Source: Myxococcota bacterium
Lineage (GTDB): Bacteria; Myxococcota_A; UBA9160; UBA4427
Direction of reading: 5' to 3'
Length of the DNA: 64,000 bases
Assembly (NCBI GenBank): GCA_041389495.1
Contig: JAWKRT010000005.1
Location: 124,001 to 188,000, forward strand
Shown here: positions 1-7,908 of the stretch, piece after piece
Position numbering within the stretch: the first letter of the stretch is position 1
How the letters are laid out: every line of letters begins with the position of its first letter
Made by a program: the position numbers and the translations under genes
Notes under the pieces: model-generated
The model's database searches: none
Seen by the model: only the letters and a program-made list of their open reading frames with translations
Told to the model about the DNA's origin: nothing

Positions 1-649
1 CGGCGTCGCGGGCTTCGCGGCGATGCGCGCGCTGTCGACGCGCAACGACGACCCCGCGCGCGCGAGCCGTCCGTTCGACCGCGCGCGCGACGGCTTCGTG
101 ATCGGCGAGGGCGCCGGCGTGCTCGTGCTGGAATCGCTCGCCCACGCGCGGGCGCGCGGCGCGCGCGTGCGGGCCGAGCTGCTCGGCTACGGCGCCGCCG
201 CCGACGGGCTCCACATGGCCGCTCCCGACGAGACGGGCGAGAGCGCGGCGCGCTGCATCGCGCTCGCCCTCGCGGACGCGGGCCTCGACGCCGCCGCGGT
301 CGACTACGTCAACGCGCACGCGACGAGCACGCCCGTCGGCGACGTGGCGGAGGTCGCCGCGCTGCGGACCATCTTCGGCGCCGCGCTCGAGGCCACGCCC
401 GTCTCGGCGACGAAGTCGATGACCGGGCACCTGCTCGGTGCGGCGGGCGCGGTCGAGGCCGTCTTCTGCGTGCGCGCGATCGAGACGGGCCTCCTGCCGC
501 CGACGATCAACCTCGACGACCCCGACCCGGACTGCGCCCTCGACCACGTCGCCGGCAAGGCCCGGCGCGCCGAGGTGCGCGTCGCGCTCTCGAACTCGTT
601 CGGGTTCGGCGGCACGAACGCGGCGCTCGTGATCGGACGCGCCGACTAG
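1..649 (+). CDS. fabF: Beta-ketoacyl-ACP synthase II (FabF), C-terminal part; cut by window edge
   Basis: C-terminal part of the condensing enzyme of type II fatty acid elongation, a cytoplasmic enzyme that extends acyl-ACP with malonyl-ACP. The frame is open to the left edge (first full codon at base 2), so the N-terminal part with the nucleophilic cysteine lies outside. Visible active-site motifs are the first histidine in NAHATST (about visible residue 105), the lysine and second histidine in TKSMTGHLLGAAG (about residue 137), and the glycine-rich NSFGFGGTNAAL loop near the end. The gene ends in TAG. fabF upstream of glyA-nrdR-ribD is an order found in other proteobacteria, which supports the call over FabB. 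Confidence 0.95.
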   Translation, partial: GVAGFAAMRALSTRNDDPARASRPFDRARDGFVIGEGAGVLVLESLAHARARGARVRAELLGYGAAADGLHMAAPDETGESAARCIALALADAGLDAAAVDYVNAHATSTPVGDVAEVAALRTIFGAALEATPVSATKSMTGHLLGAAGAVEAVFCVRAIETGLLPPTINLDDPDPDCALDHVAGKARRAEVRVALSNSFGFGGTNAALVIGRAD

Positions 650-665
650 CCGAGGGCCGGGTCGT

Positions 666-680
666 GCCGGCGCGGCCGGC
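666..680 (+). terminator. Small GC hairpin after fabF (possible terminator)
   Basis: GCCGGC (666-671), a 3-base loop and GCCGGC (675-680) form a 6-bp stem 17 bases after the fabF stop. There is no T tract, as is usual at this base composition. Each arm is itself palindromic, so a chance origin is quite possible. Confidence 0.25.
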
Positions 681-827
681 GGCGCGGCGGCGCTCCGGGG
701 CCGGCGCTATGGTCCGCCGAGCCCCCACGGCCACCCACAGGTCGAGTGCTCCTGCTCCGGGCGTGTGCGTCGCGCCCGGCGGGCGCGCTCGTTCGCGCGT
801 GCGGAGGCGCGCGGGCGCTGCCATCGG

Positions 828-860
828 CCCACTTCGCCCACTTCGGACGCGATCGCGTCC
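828..860. promoter_or_regulatory. Tandem 9-bp repeat joined to a 16-bp perfect palindrome before glyA
   Basis: Two back-to-back copies of CCCACTTCG (828-836, 837-845) run directly into the perfect palindrome GGACGCGATCGCGTCC (845-860). The palindrome ends 20 bases before the glyA ATG, just ahead of the purine-rich ribosome site (AGGGGAGA, 866-873). A loopless palindrome makes a poor RNA hairpin but a good dimer-binding site, so an operator controlling glyA is a reasonable inference. No known regulator consensus was recognised. Confidence 0.4.
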
Positions 861-880
861 CAGCCAGGGGAGACGACGAC

Positions 881-2155
881 ATGGCGAACCCCCCGAAGCC
901 CGCCACCGAGCCGCTCGCGGTCGCCGACCCGCAGATCGCCGCGCTCGTCCGCCAGGAGGCGCGCCGGCAGGCGCTCTCGATCGAGCTGATCGCGTCGGAG
1001 AACTTCGTGTCGCACGCCGTGCTCGAGGCGGCGGGCAGCGTGCTGACGAACAAGTACGCGGAGGGCTATCCCGGGCGCCGCTACTACGGCGGCTGCGAGT
1101 TCGTCGACGAGGTCGAGACGCTCGCGATCGAGCGCGCGAAGCAGCTCTTCGGCGTCGACCACGCGAACGTGCAGCCGCACTCGGGCTCGCAGGCGAACGC
1201 GGCCGTCTACCAGGCGCTGCTCGACCCGGGCGACACCATCCTCGCGATGAACCTCGACCACGGTGGGCACCTCACGCACGGGAGCCCGGTCAACTTCTCG
1301 GGCAAGCTCTATCGCATCGTTCCCTACGGTGTGCGCCAGGACACCGGGCGCATCGACTACGACGCGCTGCGCGAGCTGGCGCGCGAGCACCGCCCGAAGC
1401 TCATCCAGTGCGGCGCCACCGCGTACTCGCGCACGATCGACTTCGACGCGTTCCGCTCGATCGCCGACGAGGTCGGCGCGCTGCTCTTCGCCGACATCGC
1501 GCACATCGCGGGGCTCGTCGCGACGGGCGTGCACCCGAGCCCGGCGGGCAGGGCGCACGTCTTCACGACGACGACCCACAAGACGCTGCGCGGCCCGCGC
1601 GGCGGTCTCATCCTGTGCGACGCCGACTTCGCCCGGAAGGTCGACAGCGCCGTCTTCCCGGGCGGGCAGGGCGGCCCGCTCATGCACGTCATCGCGGCGA
1701 AGGCCGTCGCGTTCAAGGAGGCGCTCTCGCCCGACTTCAAGACCTACTGCGAGCAGATCGTCGCCAACGCGAAGGCGCTCGCGGCGGGCGTGATGGAGCG
1801 CGAGTTCGAGGTCGTCTCGGGCGGCACCGACAACCACCTCTTCCTGCTGTCGCTCGTGAACCGCGACACCACGGGCAAGGCCGCGCAGCTCGCGCTCGAG
1901 CGCGCGGGCATCACGGCGAACAAGAACATGGTGCCGTTCGATCCGCGCAAGCCGATGGTCACGTCGGGCGTGCGCATCGGGACGCCGGCCGTCACCACGC
2001 GCGGCATGCGCGAGGTCGAGATGGCGGAGATCGCGCGGCTGATCGCGCGCGTGCTCGCGAACCCGGGCGACGTCGACGAGCTCGACGCCGTGCGCGGCGA
2101 CGTCGAGGCGCTCTGCCGCCGCTTCCCCATGTATCCCGGCCGCTGGGACGACTAG
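881..2155 (+). CDS. glyA: Serine hydroxymethyltransferase
   Basis: PLP enzyme of the cytoplasm that interconverts serine plus tetrahydrofolate with glycine plus 5,10-methylene-tetrahydrofolate, the main source of one-carbon units. 424 aa, the usual size. The Schiff-base lysine is K234 in TTTTHKTLRGPRGG. Other family marks are LSIELIASENFVS near residue 32, the NKYAEGYPGRRYYGG substrate loop near 57, and FADIAHIAGLV before the lysine. The frame runs open further upstream, but the ATG at 881 has a good ribosome site and gives the family N-terminus, so it is preferred. nrdR follows after 15 bases, suggesting one transcript. Confidence 0.97.
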   Translation: MANPPKPATEPLAVADPQIAALVRQEARRQALSIELIASENFVSHAVLEAAGSVLTNKYAEGYPGRRYYGGCEFVDEVETLAIERAKQLFGVDHANVQPHSGSQANAAVYQALLDPGDTILAMNLDHGGHLTHGSPVNFSGKLYRIVPYGVRQDTGRIDYDALRELAREHRPKLIQCGATAYSRTIDFDAFRSIADEVGALLFADIAHIAGLVATGVHPSPAGRAHVFTTTTHKTLRGPRGGLILCDADFARKVDSAVFPGGQGGPLMHVIAAKAVAFKEALSPDFKTYCEQIVANAKALAAGVMEREFEVVSGGTDNHLFLLSLVNRDTTGKAAQLALERAGITANKNMVPFDPRKPMVTSGVRIGTPAVTTRGMREVEMAEIARLIARVLANPGDVDELDAVRGDVEALCRRFPMYPGRWDD

Positions 2156-2170
2156 GAGCCCGGCCCGCGC

Positions 2171-2629
2171 ATGCGCTGCCCGTTCTGCGGGGACGAGACG
2201 ACGCGGGTGATCGACTCGCGTCTCGCGAACGCGGGGCAGGAGATCCGCCGCCGACGCGAGTGCCAGGAGTGCCAGCGGCGCTTCACGACGCGCGAGCGCG
2301 TCGAGGAGCCGCTTCCCCGCGTCATCAAGCGCGACGAGCGCCGCGAGGACTTCGACCGCGCCAAGCTGCGCACCGGCATCCTGCACGCCTGCGAGAAGCG
2401 GCCGATCGCGACCGACGCGATCGAGCGCGTGATCGATCGCATCGAGCGCCGGCTCGTCGAGAGCGGCGAGCGCGAGATCGCGAGCGGCTGGATCGGGGAG
2501 CGCGCGATGGAGGAGCTGATCGCGCTCGATCCGCTCGCGGCCGTCCGCTTCGCCTCGGTCTTCCACGACTTCCAGCGCGCCGAGGACTACGACGCCTTCT
2601 TCGCGTCGCTCGCGCGCGAGGAGGGCTGA
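2171..2629 (+). CDS. nrdR: Transcriptional repressor NrdR
   Basis: Zinc-ribbon/ATP-cone repressor that senses ATP/dATP and represses ribonucleotide reductase operons. 152 aa, typical. The N-terminus MRCPFCGDETTRVIDSR supplies the first CxxC pair and RRRECQECQRRFTTRERV the second; an ATP-cone follows (VIKRDERREDFDRAKLRTGI, about residues 50-70). It sits between glyA and ribD, as in many proteobacteria. A binding site for its own product (NrdR box) was not identified in the window. Confidence 0.96.
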   Translation: MRCPFCGDETTRVIDSRLANAGQEIRRRRECQECQRRFTTRERVEEPLPRVIKRDERREDFDRAKLRTGILHACEKRPIATDAIERVIDRIERRLVESGEREIASGWIGERAMEELIALDPLAAVRFASVFHDFQRAEDYDAFFASLAREEG

Positions 2630-2632
2630 CGC

Positions 2633-3772
2633 GTGCAGCCCGAAGCCGCGATGCGGCTCGCGCTGCGCGAGGCCGCGCGCGGGCGCGGCACGACCTTCCC
2701 GAACCCGTGCGTCGGCGCGGTCGTCGTGCTGGGCGATCGCGTGCTCGGCCGCGGGCACTCGCGCCCGGCGGGCGGCGCGCACGCCGAGGTGGTCGCGATC
2801 GAGCGCGCGGTGCGCGCGGCCGGCGCGGCCGCGGTGCGCCGCGCCACGCTCGTCGTCACGCTCGAGCCGTGCGCGCACTTCGGGCGCACGCCGCCGTGCA
2901 CGGAGGCGATCGCGGCGGCGGGCCTCCGCCGGGTGGTCGTCGGCGCGCGCGACCCGCACCCGAAGGCGGGCGGCGGCGCGCGTGCGCTGCGGCGCGCCGG
3001 GGTCCGCGTCGAGCCGGGAGTGCTCGAGGACGCCTGTCGCGCGCACCACCGCGGCTTCCTGTCGGTGTGCGAGCGCGGGCGCCCGTGGCTCGCGCTGAAG
3101 CTCGCGAGCACGCTCGACGGCCGCATCGCGACGGCGTCCGGCGAGTCGCGCTGGATCACGTCGCCGCGCGCGCGCGCCTTCGTGCACGCGCTGCGCGCGC
3201 GCACCGACGCGGTGCTGGTCGGAACGGGCACGGCGCTCGCGGACGACCCGGCCCTCACCGCGCGCCGCGGCGCGCGCGTCGCCCGCGCGCCGGTGCGCGT
3301 GCTGGTGGACCGGCGCCTGCGCGTCCCGGTCGCCGCGCGGCTCTACACCGAGCCCCGCGGCGAGGCCTGGGTCGTGTGCGCGCGCGGCGCGCGCGGGCGC
3401 CGCGCGCGCGCGGACGCGGGCGCGCGCGTGCTCGAGGTGGCCGCGCGCGCCGGCGCGCTCGACCTGCGCGCCGCGCTCGAGCGGCTCGCGCGCGAGGGCC
3501 TGACCGAGGTGCTCTGCGAGGGAGGCGGCGGGCTCGCGGCCGGCCTCCTCCGCGCGGGGCTCGTCGACGAGATACATTGGCTCGTCGCGCCGAAGCTCCT
3601 CGGGGGCGACGCGCGGCCGGCGCTCGCGGCGCTCGGCCTCGGGCGGCTGCGCGACGCGGTCGCGCTCGAGGACGTCGCGGTGCGGCGGCTCGGCGACGAC
3701 GTGCACGTCCACGGAACGACGGCGCAGGGGCGCGACGCGCTGCGCGCGACGCGGAGGCGACGGGGCGGGTGA
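2633..3772 (+). CDS. ribD: Bifunctional diaminohydroxyphosphoribosylaminopyrimidine deaminase / 5-amino-6-(5-phosphoribosylamino)uracil reductase
   Basis: Carries out the second and third steps of riboflavin synthesis. 379 aa with a GTG start 3 bases after the nrdR stop. The N-terminal cytidine-deaminase-like domain has the zinc ligands in HAE (H50-A-E52) and PCAHFGRTPPC. The C-terminal reductase domain begins near residue 150 (LKLASTLDGRIATASGESRW) and includes the VLVGTGTALADDPALTAR region. Its TGA overlaps the ribH ATG by one base (TGATG). ribE and ribBA, which often sit between ribD and ribH, are not here. Confidence 0.96.
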   Translation: MQPEAAMRLALREAARGRGTTFPNPCVGAVVVLGDRVLGRGHSRPAGGAHAEVVAIERAVRAAGAAAVRRATLVVTLEPCAHFGRTPPCTEAIAAAGLRRVVVGARDPHPKAGGGARALRRAGVRVEPGVLEDACRAHHRGFLSVCERGRPWLALKLASTLDGRIATASGESRWITSPRARAFVHALRARTDAVLVGTGTALADDPALTARRGARVARAPVRVLVDRRLRVPVAARLYTEPRGEAWVVCARGARGRRARADAGARVLEVAARAGALDLRAALERLAREGLTEVLCEGGGGLAAGLLRAGLVDEIHWLVAPKLLGGDARPALAALGLGRLRDAVALEDVAVRRLGDDVHVHGTTAQGRDALRATRRRRGG

Positions 3773-4257
3773 TGCGGCACTACGCGGCGAGCGGCGATGC
3801 GACCGGGCTGCGCTTCGGCGTGGTCGTCGCGCGCTTCAACCACCTCGTGTGCGTGCGGCTCCTCGAGGGCTGCGTGCGCGAGCTCGAGCGGCGCGGCGCC
3901 GAAGCGGACGCGATCGACGTCGCGTGGGTGCCGGGGGCCTACGAGATCCCGCACGCCGCGCGCTCGCTCGCCGCGAGCGGCCGCTACGACGCGATCGTCA
4001 CGCTCGGCGCGGTCGTCCGCGGCGGCACTCCGCACTTCGACTTCGTCTGCCACGGCGTGACCGACGGCGTGCGCGAGGTCGTGCGCGACACCGACGTTCC
4101 CGTCGCGTTCGGCGTGCTGACCACGAACGACGTCGACCAGGCCTTCGAACGCACGGGCGGGCGCGACGGCGACAAGGGCGCCGAGGTCGCCGCTGCCGCG
4201 GTCGAGATGGCGCGACTGCGCGCGCAGCTCGGGCGCCGTCCGGGAGACGCCGCGTGA
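3772..4257 (+). CDS. ribH: 6,7-dimethyl-8-ribityllumazine synthase
   Basis: Penultimate riboflavin enzyme: condenses the pyrimidine product of the RibD branch with 3,4-dihydroxy-2-butanone 4-phosphate to lumazine, usually as a large icosahedral or pentameric assembly. 161 aa, standard size. Motifs are VARFNHLV (substrate ring site), VPGAYEIPHAA, the GAVVRGGTPHFDFV segment with the catalytic-histidine region, and GVLTTNDVDQAFERTGG near the C-terminus. Translationally coupled to ribD (TGATG) and to nusB (GTGA). Confidence 0.96.
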   Translation: MRHYAASGDATGLRFGVVVARFNHLVCVRLLEGCVRELERRGAEADAIDVAWVPGAYEIPHAARSLAASGRYDAIVTLGAVVRGGTPHFDFVCHGVTDGVREVVRDTDVPVAFGVLTTNDVDQAFERTGGRDGDKGAEVAAAAVEMARLRAQLGRRPGDAA

Positions 4258-4700
4258 CGAGTGCCGCCGGGAGTGCGCGCCACCGCTCGCGCGAGGTCGC
4301 CGTGCAGGTGCTCTTCGCGCTCGACGTGCACGTCGCGAAGGGGCCGGCGCCGCCGGCCGCGCAGGAGGTGTTCGACGACGTGGCCGCGCACTTCGAGATG
4401 CCCGAGGCGGCGCGCGCATTCGCGAAGGAGCTGGTCACGGGCGTCGCGCAGCACCGCGATGCGCTCGACGCGCTCGTGCGCGAGGCGGCGCGCAACTGGC
4501 GCCTCGAGCGGATGGCGGTCGTCGACCGCAACGTGCTGCGGCTCGCGGCGTTCGAGCTCGCGTTCAGCGACACGCCCGTCGAGGTCGTGATCGACGAGGC
4601 CGTACAGCTCGCGAAGCGCTACGGCGACGATCCGTCGCCGGGCTTCGTGAACGGCGTGCTCGACGGCGTCGCGCGCGCGACGCGGGGGGCGGGGCGGTGA
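4254..4700 (+). CDS. nusB: Transcription antitermination factor NusB
   Basis: All-helical RNA-binding protein that, with NusE (S10), binds boxA in rRNA leaders during antitermination. 148 aa. Family features: RHRSREVAVQVLFALDV at the start, WRLERMAVVDRNVLRLAAFEL in the middle and AKRYGDDPSPGFVNGVLD at the end. The GTG start at 4254 overlaps the ribH stop by four bases. Its position after ribH is the classic ribH-nusB pairing. Confidence 0.96.
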   Translation: MTSAAGSARHRSREVAVQVLFALDVHVAKGPAPPAAQEVFDDVAAHFEMPEAARAFAKELVTGVAQHRDALDALVREAARNWRLERMAVVDRNVLRLAAFELAFSDTPVEVVIDEAVQLAKRYGDDPSPGFVNGVLDGVARATRGAGR

Positions 4701-5290
4701 GCGGCTCGCTCCGGATCGGGCTCGACACGCGGCCGCTCGAGCGCGTGGAGGCGGACGTCGCGATCGCGGGCGTCTTCGCGGACGAGCGCCCGCTGCGCGG
4801 CGCGGCGGGCCGCGCGGACTGGCGGCTGTGCGGACTGCTCACGCGGCTCGTTCTCGACGACCGGCTCGATGCCTCGCCCGGCGCCGCGACGCTCGTCGGA
4901 ACGTCGGGCCGGCTCGCTGCTCCGGCACTGCTCGTCGTCGGGCTCGGCGCGCGCGCGCGCTTCGGCGCGCAGGCGCTCGAGGACGCGACGCGCTCGGCGG
5001 TCGCGCGCGCGGTGGCGCTGTCGAGCGCTCGCGCCGCGCTCGCGCCGTTCGGCATCGACGGCGACGAGCTCGTGCGCCACGCGCGCGCGCTCGTCGAGGG
5101 CGCGCTCGCGGGGCTCGGCACGGCGACGCTCGCCGTGCGGCTGTGCGTTCCCGAGGCGGAGGAGTCGCGCGTGCGCCGCGAGCTCGTGCGCGTCGTCCGC
5201 AGCGCCGCCATCGAGATCGAGCCGCCGGCGCCGACGGCCGACGGCGCGCGCGCGGGTGCCACGTCCCCGCCGTCGGCCGCTCCCCGCTAG
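4697..5290 (+). CDS. Stand-alone M17 leucyl-aminopeptidase N-terminal-domain-like protein
   Basis: 197 aa, GTG start overlapping the nusB stop (GTGA). Residues about 5-145 resemble the macro-like N-terminal domain of M17 aminopeptidases: DVAIAGVFADERPLRG, then LLVVGLGARARFGAQALE and a helix like AAxAVRAA. The metal-binding catalytic domain (NTDAEGR and related motifs) is absent, so it should not be a peptidase. The tail beyond residue 170 is low-complexity (Ala/Pro/Gly). The macro-type fold and the missing catalytic half suggest binding of a nucleotide or nucleic acid, or regulation, but this is inference. It is the last gene of the run; 192 bases follow before the next start. Confidence 0.6.
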   Translation: MSGSLRIGLDTRPLERVEADVAIAGVFADERPLRGAAGRADWRLCGLLTRLVLDDRLDASPGAATLVGTSGRLAAPALLVVGLGARARFGAQALEDATRSAVARAVALSSARAALAPFGIDGDELVRHARALVEGALAGLGTATLAVRLCVPEAEESRVRRELVRVVRSAAIEIEPPAPTADGARAGATSPPSAAPR

Positions 5291-5357
5291 CGCGCCCGGG
5301 CGCCGCGCGCGGCGCGACGCCTCCGCGGTTCGCCCCAGTACCCCGTGCCGGGCCGGT

Positions 5358-5384
5358 TCAGCTGTCGCGGCCGTCGGCCGATCG
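5358..5384 (+). promoter_or_regulatory. Weak sigma28-like site before the PATAN gene
   Basis: TCAGCTGT (5358-5365), an 11-base spacer and GCCGATCG (5377-5384) match the FliA pattern TAAAGTTT-N11-GCCGATAA at 4/8 and 6/8 positions. It lies in the 192-base gap before the start at 5483. Weaker than the site at 7395 and noted mainly because the spacing is the same. Confidence 0.22.
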
Positions 5385-5482
5385 AACGCCCCACGCATTG
5401 CCCTGCGCCCCTGCGCTCCGCGTTCGGATCGCGGCGGGAGTCGCTCGGCCGTGGCTCGGAAGCGCCGAGCCCCGGAGAGACC

Positions 5483-7318
5483 ATGAGCCTGATCGGCAGT
5501 CTCGAGGACCTGAGTCTCGGGGACATCCTGCAGATCATCAGCCTGTCGCAGAAGTCGGGAGTGCTCGCGCTGCGGTCGGGCGGCGGCGAGGGCCGCATCC
5601 GGTTCCGGGCCGGGCTCGTGTGCGCGGCGGCGACGAAGGCGCGGCCCGACGACCTGCGCGGGCTGCTCGTCGACGGCGGCTTCGTGCCCGCCGCGGAGTT
5701 CGAGGCGGCCGAGTCCGCGAGCGAGGGCCCCGCGGCCCTCGGCGACCTGCTCGTGGCGGCCGGCGTGATCGCGCGCGAGCGGCTCGACGCGCTCGAGCGC
5801 GAGGCCGTCGAGGCCGCCGTCGTCGAGATGTTCCAGTGGCGCACGGGCGACTTCAGCTTCGACGTGCGCGAGACGGCCGAGCCCGAAGACCCGAAGCTCG
5901 TGCTCGCCGTCGGCATCAACGCGCAGTACCTGGCGATGGAGGCGGCGCGCTTCGGCGACGAGAGCGATCGCGGCGCCGAGCCGGAAGAGGCGCTTCCCGA
6001 GCTCTCGGCGCACGCGATGTTCGGCGTCGTCGAGGACGACGACGCGAGCGACGAGGGAGCGGCCGCGTCGACGGACGCGGGCGAGGCCGACGTCGCTCCG
6101 GACGCGGTCGGCATCGTCGCATCGGCCGCCGTCGACCGCGCGCTCGCCGCGGAGGAAGCGGAGCTCGACGCGACGACCGGGGAGGACGAAGCCGAGCCGG
6201 AGGCGACGGCCGACGGTGGCGCGCAGCGCGATGCGGCCGCCGAGGCCCACGTCGCGCACGCGGCGCCCGAGCGCGAGCTCGATGCGGCATCCGCCGCGGG
6301 GGCCGCGACGGCAGTGCCGTTCGACGCGGCGCGCCCCGTCGTCGTGATCGACGCGGAGCTCCCGGCGCTCGAGTGGGCGAAGGCGGCGCTCGGCGATGCG
6401 TTCGAGCGCGTCCACATCTTCCAGCGCTCGGATCTCGGGCTCACGCGCATCCGCCAGTACCTCGCGCGCGCGACGCCGCCGATCGTGCTGCTCTCGCCGC
6501 ACACGTCCGTCGACCAGCTGAGCGGCATCCGCAACGCCGCGGACTTCGTGCGCCGCCTCAAGCAGCAGGCGCCGCAGATCCGCATCGCCTGGCTCGTCGA
6601 GGACGGGACGGAGGCGGTCGCGAGCCCGCAGCCCGCGGATGCCGTCGCGACGCGGCCCGCCGGCCACCAGCTGCGCGCCGGTGCGGCGCGGCCCGCCGCT
6701 TCGGGTCTGGCCGGGGCGTTCGCCGACCTGGTCCGCGACCTCGCCCGCGGCGTCGAGCCCGGCCGCGCCGCCGGGCGCGCGGGCGCCGACGTCGCGGAGG
6801 CCGACCTCGAGGATCTGCGCCGCGCGACGCAGCACCTGCGCGATGCGTCGTCGCGCGGCGAGGTGCTGCCGCTCGTGCTCGACTTCGCCGCCCAGCGCTT
6901 CCGGCGCGTGGCGATGTGGATGGTGCGCGACGGTGTCGCGATCGGGATGGCGCAGCGCGGCCTCGCGCAGTGCGGCGGCCCCGACGACACCGCGCTGCGC
7001 GACGTGACGCTCGAGGCAGCGGCGAGCGCCTGGCTCGCGCGCGTGCTCGAGACCCGGCGCCCGGTGGCGGGCCCGCCGCGCAACGAGGGCGACCGGGCCC
7101 TCGCCCTGGCGCTCGGCGATCGGCTCCCCGAGCACGCGTACCTGGCTCCGATCGAGTCGAGCGGGCGCGTGGTCGCGGTCGTCTACGCGGACGACCTGCC
7201 GGGCGGCGCTCCGCCCGCCGACACGAGCGCGCTCGAGGTCGTCCTCCACCACGCGGGGCTCGCGCTCGACCGCGCCGCGCTCGAGCGCGCGCTCGCCGAG
7301 GCCGACCCCTCGCGCTGA
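5483..7318 (+). CDS. PATAN (DUF4388) - degenerate receiver - GAF-like signalling protein
   Basis: 611 aa cytoplasmic protein at the head of the chemosensory cluster. Residues 1 to about 150 are a DUF4388/PATAN module: MSLIGSLEDLSLGDILQIIS, then QKSGVLALRSG, ending in FQWRTGDFSFDVRE. An acidic Ala-rich linker (about 160-280) follows. A receiver-shaped domain (about 283-379, VVVIDAELPALEWAKAALG) has lost the acidic pocket pair and the clear LDxxMP phospho-acceptor, so it is probably not phosphorylated. The C-terminus (about 443-602) looks like a GAF fold (VVAVVYADDLPGG). PATAN proteins act as outputs or adaptors in cyanobacterial PatA and pilus systems. Start chosen at ATG 5483 (GGAGAGACC before it) because it gives the exact DUF4388 N-terminus. 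Confidence 0.75.
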   Translation: MSLIGSLEDLSLGDILQIISLSQKSGVLALRSGGGEGRIRFRAGLVCAAATKARPDDLRGLLVDGGFVPAAEFEAAESASEGPAALGDLLVAAGVIARERLDALEREAVEAAVVEMFQWRTGDFSFDVRETAEPEDPKLVLAVGINAQYLAMEAARFGDESDRGAEPEEALPELSAHAMFGVVEDDDASDEGAAASTDAGEADVAPDAVGIVASAAVDRALAAEEAELDATTGEDEAEPEATADGGAQRDAAAEAHVAHAAPERELDAASAAGAATAVPFDAARPVVVIDAELPALEWAKAALGDAFERVHIFQRSDLGLTRIRQYLARATPPIVLLSPHTSVDQLSGIRNAADFVRRLKQQAPQIRIAWLVEDGTEAVASPQPADAVATRPAGHQLRAGAARPAASGLAGAFADLVRDLARGVEPGRAAGRAGADVAEADLEDLRRATQHLRDASSRGEVLPLVLDFAAQRFRRVAMWMVRDGVAIGMAQRGLAQCGGPDDTALRDVTLEAAASAWLARVLETRRPVAGPPRNEGDRALALALGDRLPEHAYLAPIESSGRVVAVVYADDLPGGAPPADTSALEVVLHHAGLALDRAALERALAEADPSR

Positions 7319-7394
7319 GCCGCCGGCCCCGCCGTGGCCCGCTCCGGGGTACGCGGCGCGCGCGCGTCGAGGGGACGGAAGTCCCGGCGCCACC

Positions 7395-7421
7395 TCAAGA
7401 AACGCAGACCGTCGCCGATAC
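7395..7421 (+). promoter_or_regulatory. Sigma28 (FliA)-like promoter before cheY-cheA
   Basis: TCAAGAAA (7395-7402), exactly 11 bases, then GCCGATAC (7414-7421). The flagellar sigma28 consensus is TAAAGTTT-N11-GCCGATAA, so the -10 matches 7 of 8, the -35 matches 4 of 8 and the spacing is ideal. The predicted start near 7429 leaves a leader of about 85 bases to the cheY GTG at 7513. Such an A-rich block is rare in this sequence. It suggests expression of the operon with motility genes. Confidence 0.5.
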
Positions 7422-7512
7422 GCAACGCGCCGCGCGTCCGCGCGACGCGGCGTGCGCCCGTCCGCGCGGAGGGGCCGCCGGTGCGCGCAGCGCCGGCCGA
7501 CGGGGAGGCGAC

Positions 7513-7899
7513 GTGTACAAGATCCTGATCGTCGAGGATTCCGCCACGATGCGGTCGATGCTCTCGACCGCGCTCGAGGAGCTCGACGTCCCGGTCAAGA
7601 TCGCGGAGGCGTCGAGCGGCTTCGAGGCGCTGCGCCAGCTCCCCACCGACGACTTCGATCTCGTCGTCACCGACATCAACATGCCCGACATCAATGGGCT
7701 CGAGCTCGTCTCCTTCGTCAAGCGCAACGAACGTTATGCGGGCGTGCCGCTCGTGATCGTCTCCACCGAGGGCGCCGAGCGCGACCGCGCCAAGGGCATC
7801 GAGCTCGGCGCCGACGCGTACCTCGTGAAGCCCTTCGATCCCGCCGAGCTGCGCGACATCGTCGTCGCGCTGCTCGCGCGTGCCGGCGAGCGCGGGTAG
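7513..7899 (+). CDS. CheY-like response regulator (first copy)
   Basis: 128 aa single-domain receiver. The acidic pocket is ILIVEDSATMR (E8, D9), the phospho-acceptor is D54 in VVTDINMPDINGLEL, and the conserved lysine is in YLVKPFDPAEL; VIVSTEGAERDRAKG supplies the Ser/Thr switch position. The GTG start at 7513 has GGGGAGG seven to eight bases before it. It lies directly upstream of cheA and is the likely phosphate acceptor of that kinase. No output domain; the target could be a motor, a pilus protein or another protein of the cluster. Confidence 0.92.
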   Translation: MYKILIVEDSATMRSMLSTALEELDVPVKIAEASSGFEALRQLPTDDFDLVVTDINMPDINGLELVSFVKRNERYAGVPLVIVSTEGAERDRAKGIELGADAYLVKPFDPAELRDIVVALLARAGERG

Positions 7900-7908
7900 G
7901 AGCGCGCG

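Noticed and set aside
714..880. Possible riboswitch (glycine or similar) in the glyA leader
   Set aside because: No conserved riboswitch core was recognised; only the palindrome and tandem repeat stand out.
707..3712. Long open frame on the minus strand opposite glyA-ribD (and many similar ones elsewhere, e.g. 14640-17672 minus)
   Set aside because: Arginine/alanine-rich translation with no family features, lying opposite well-supported genes; expected by-product of high GC at third positions.
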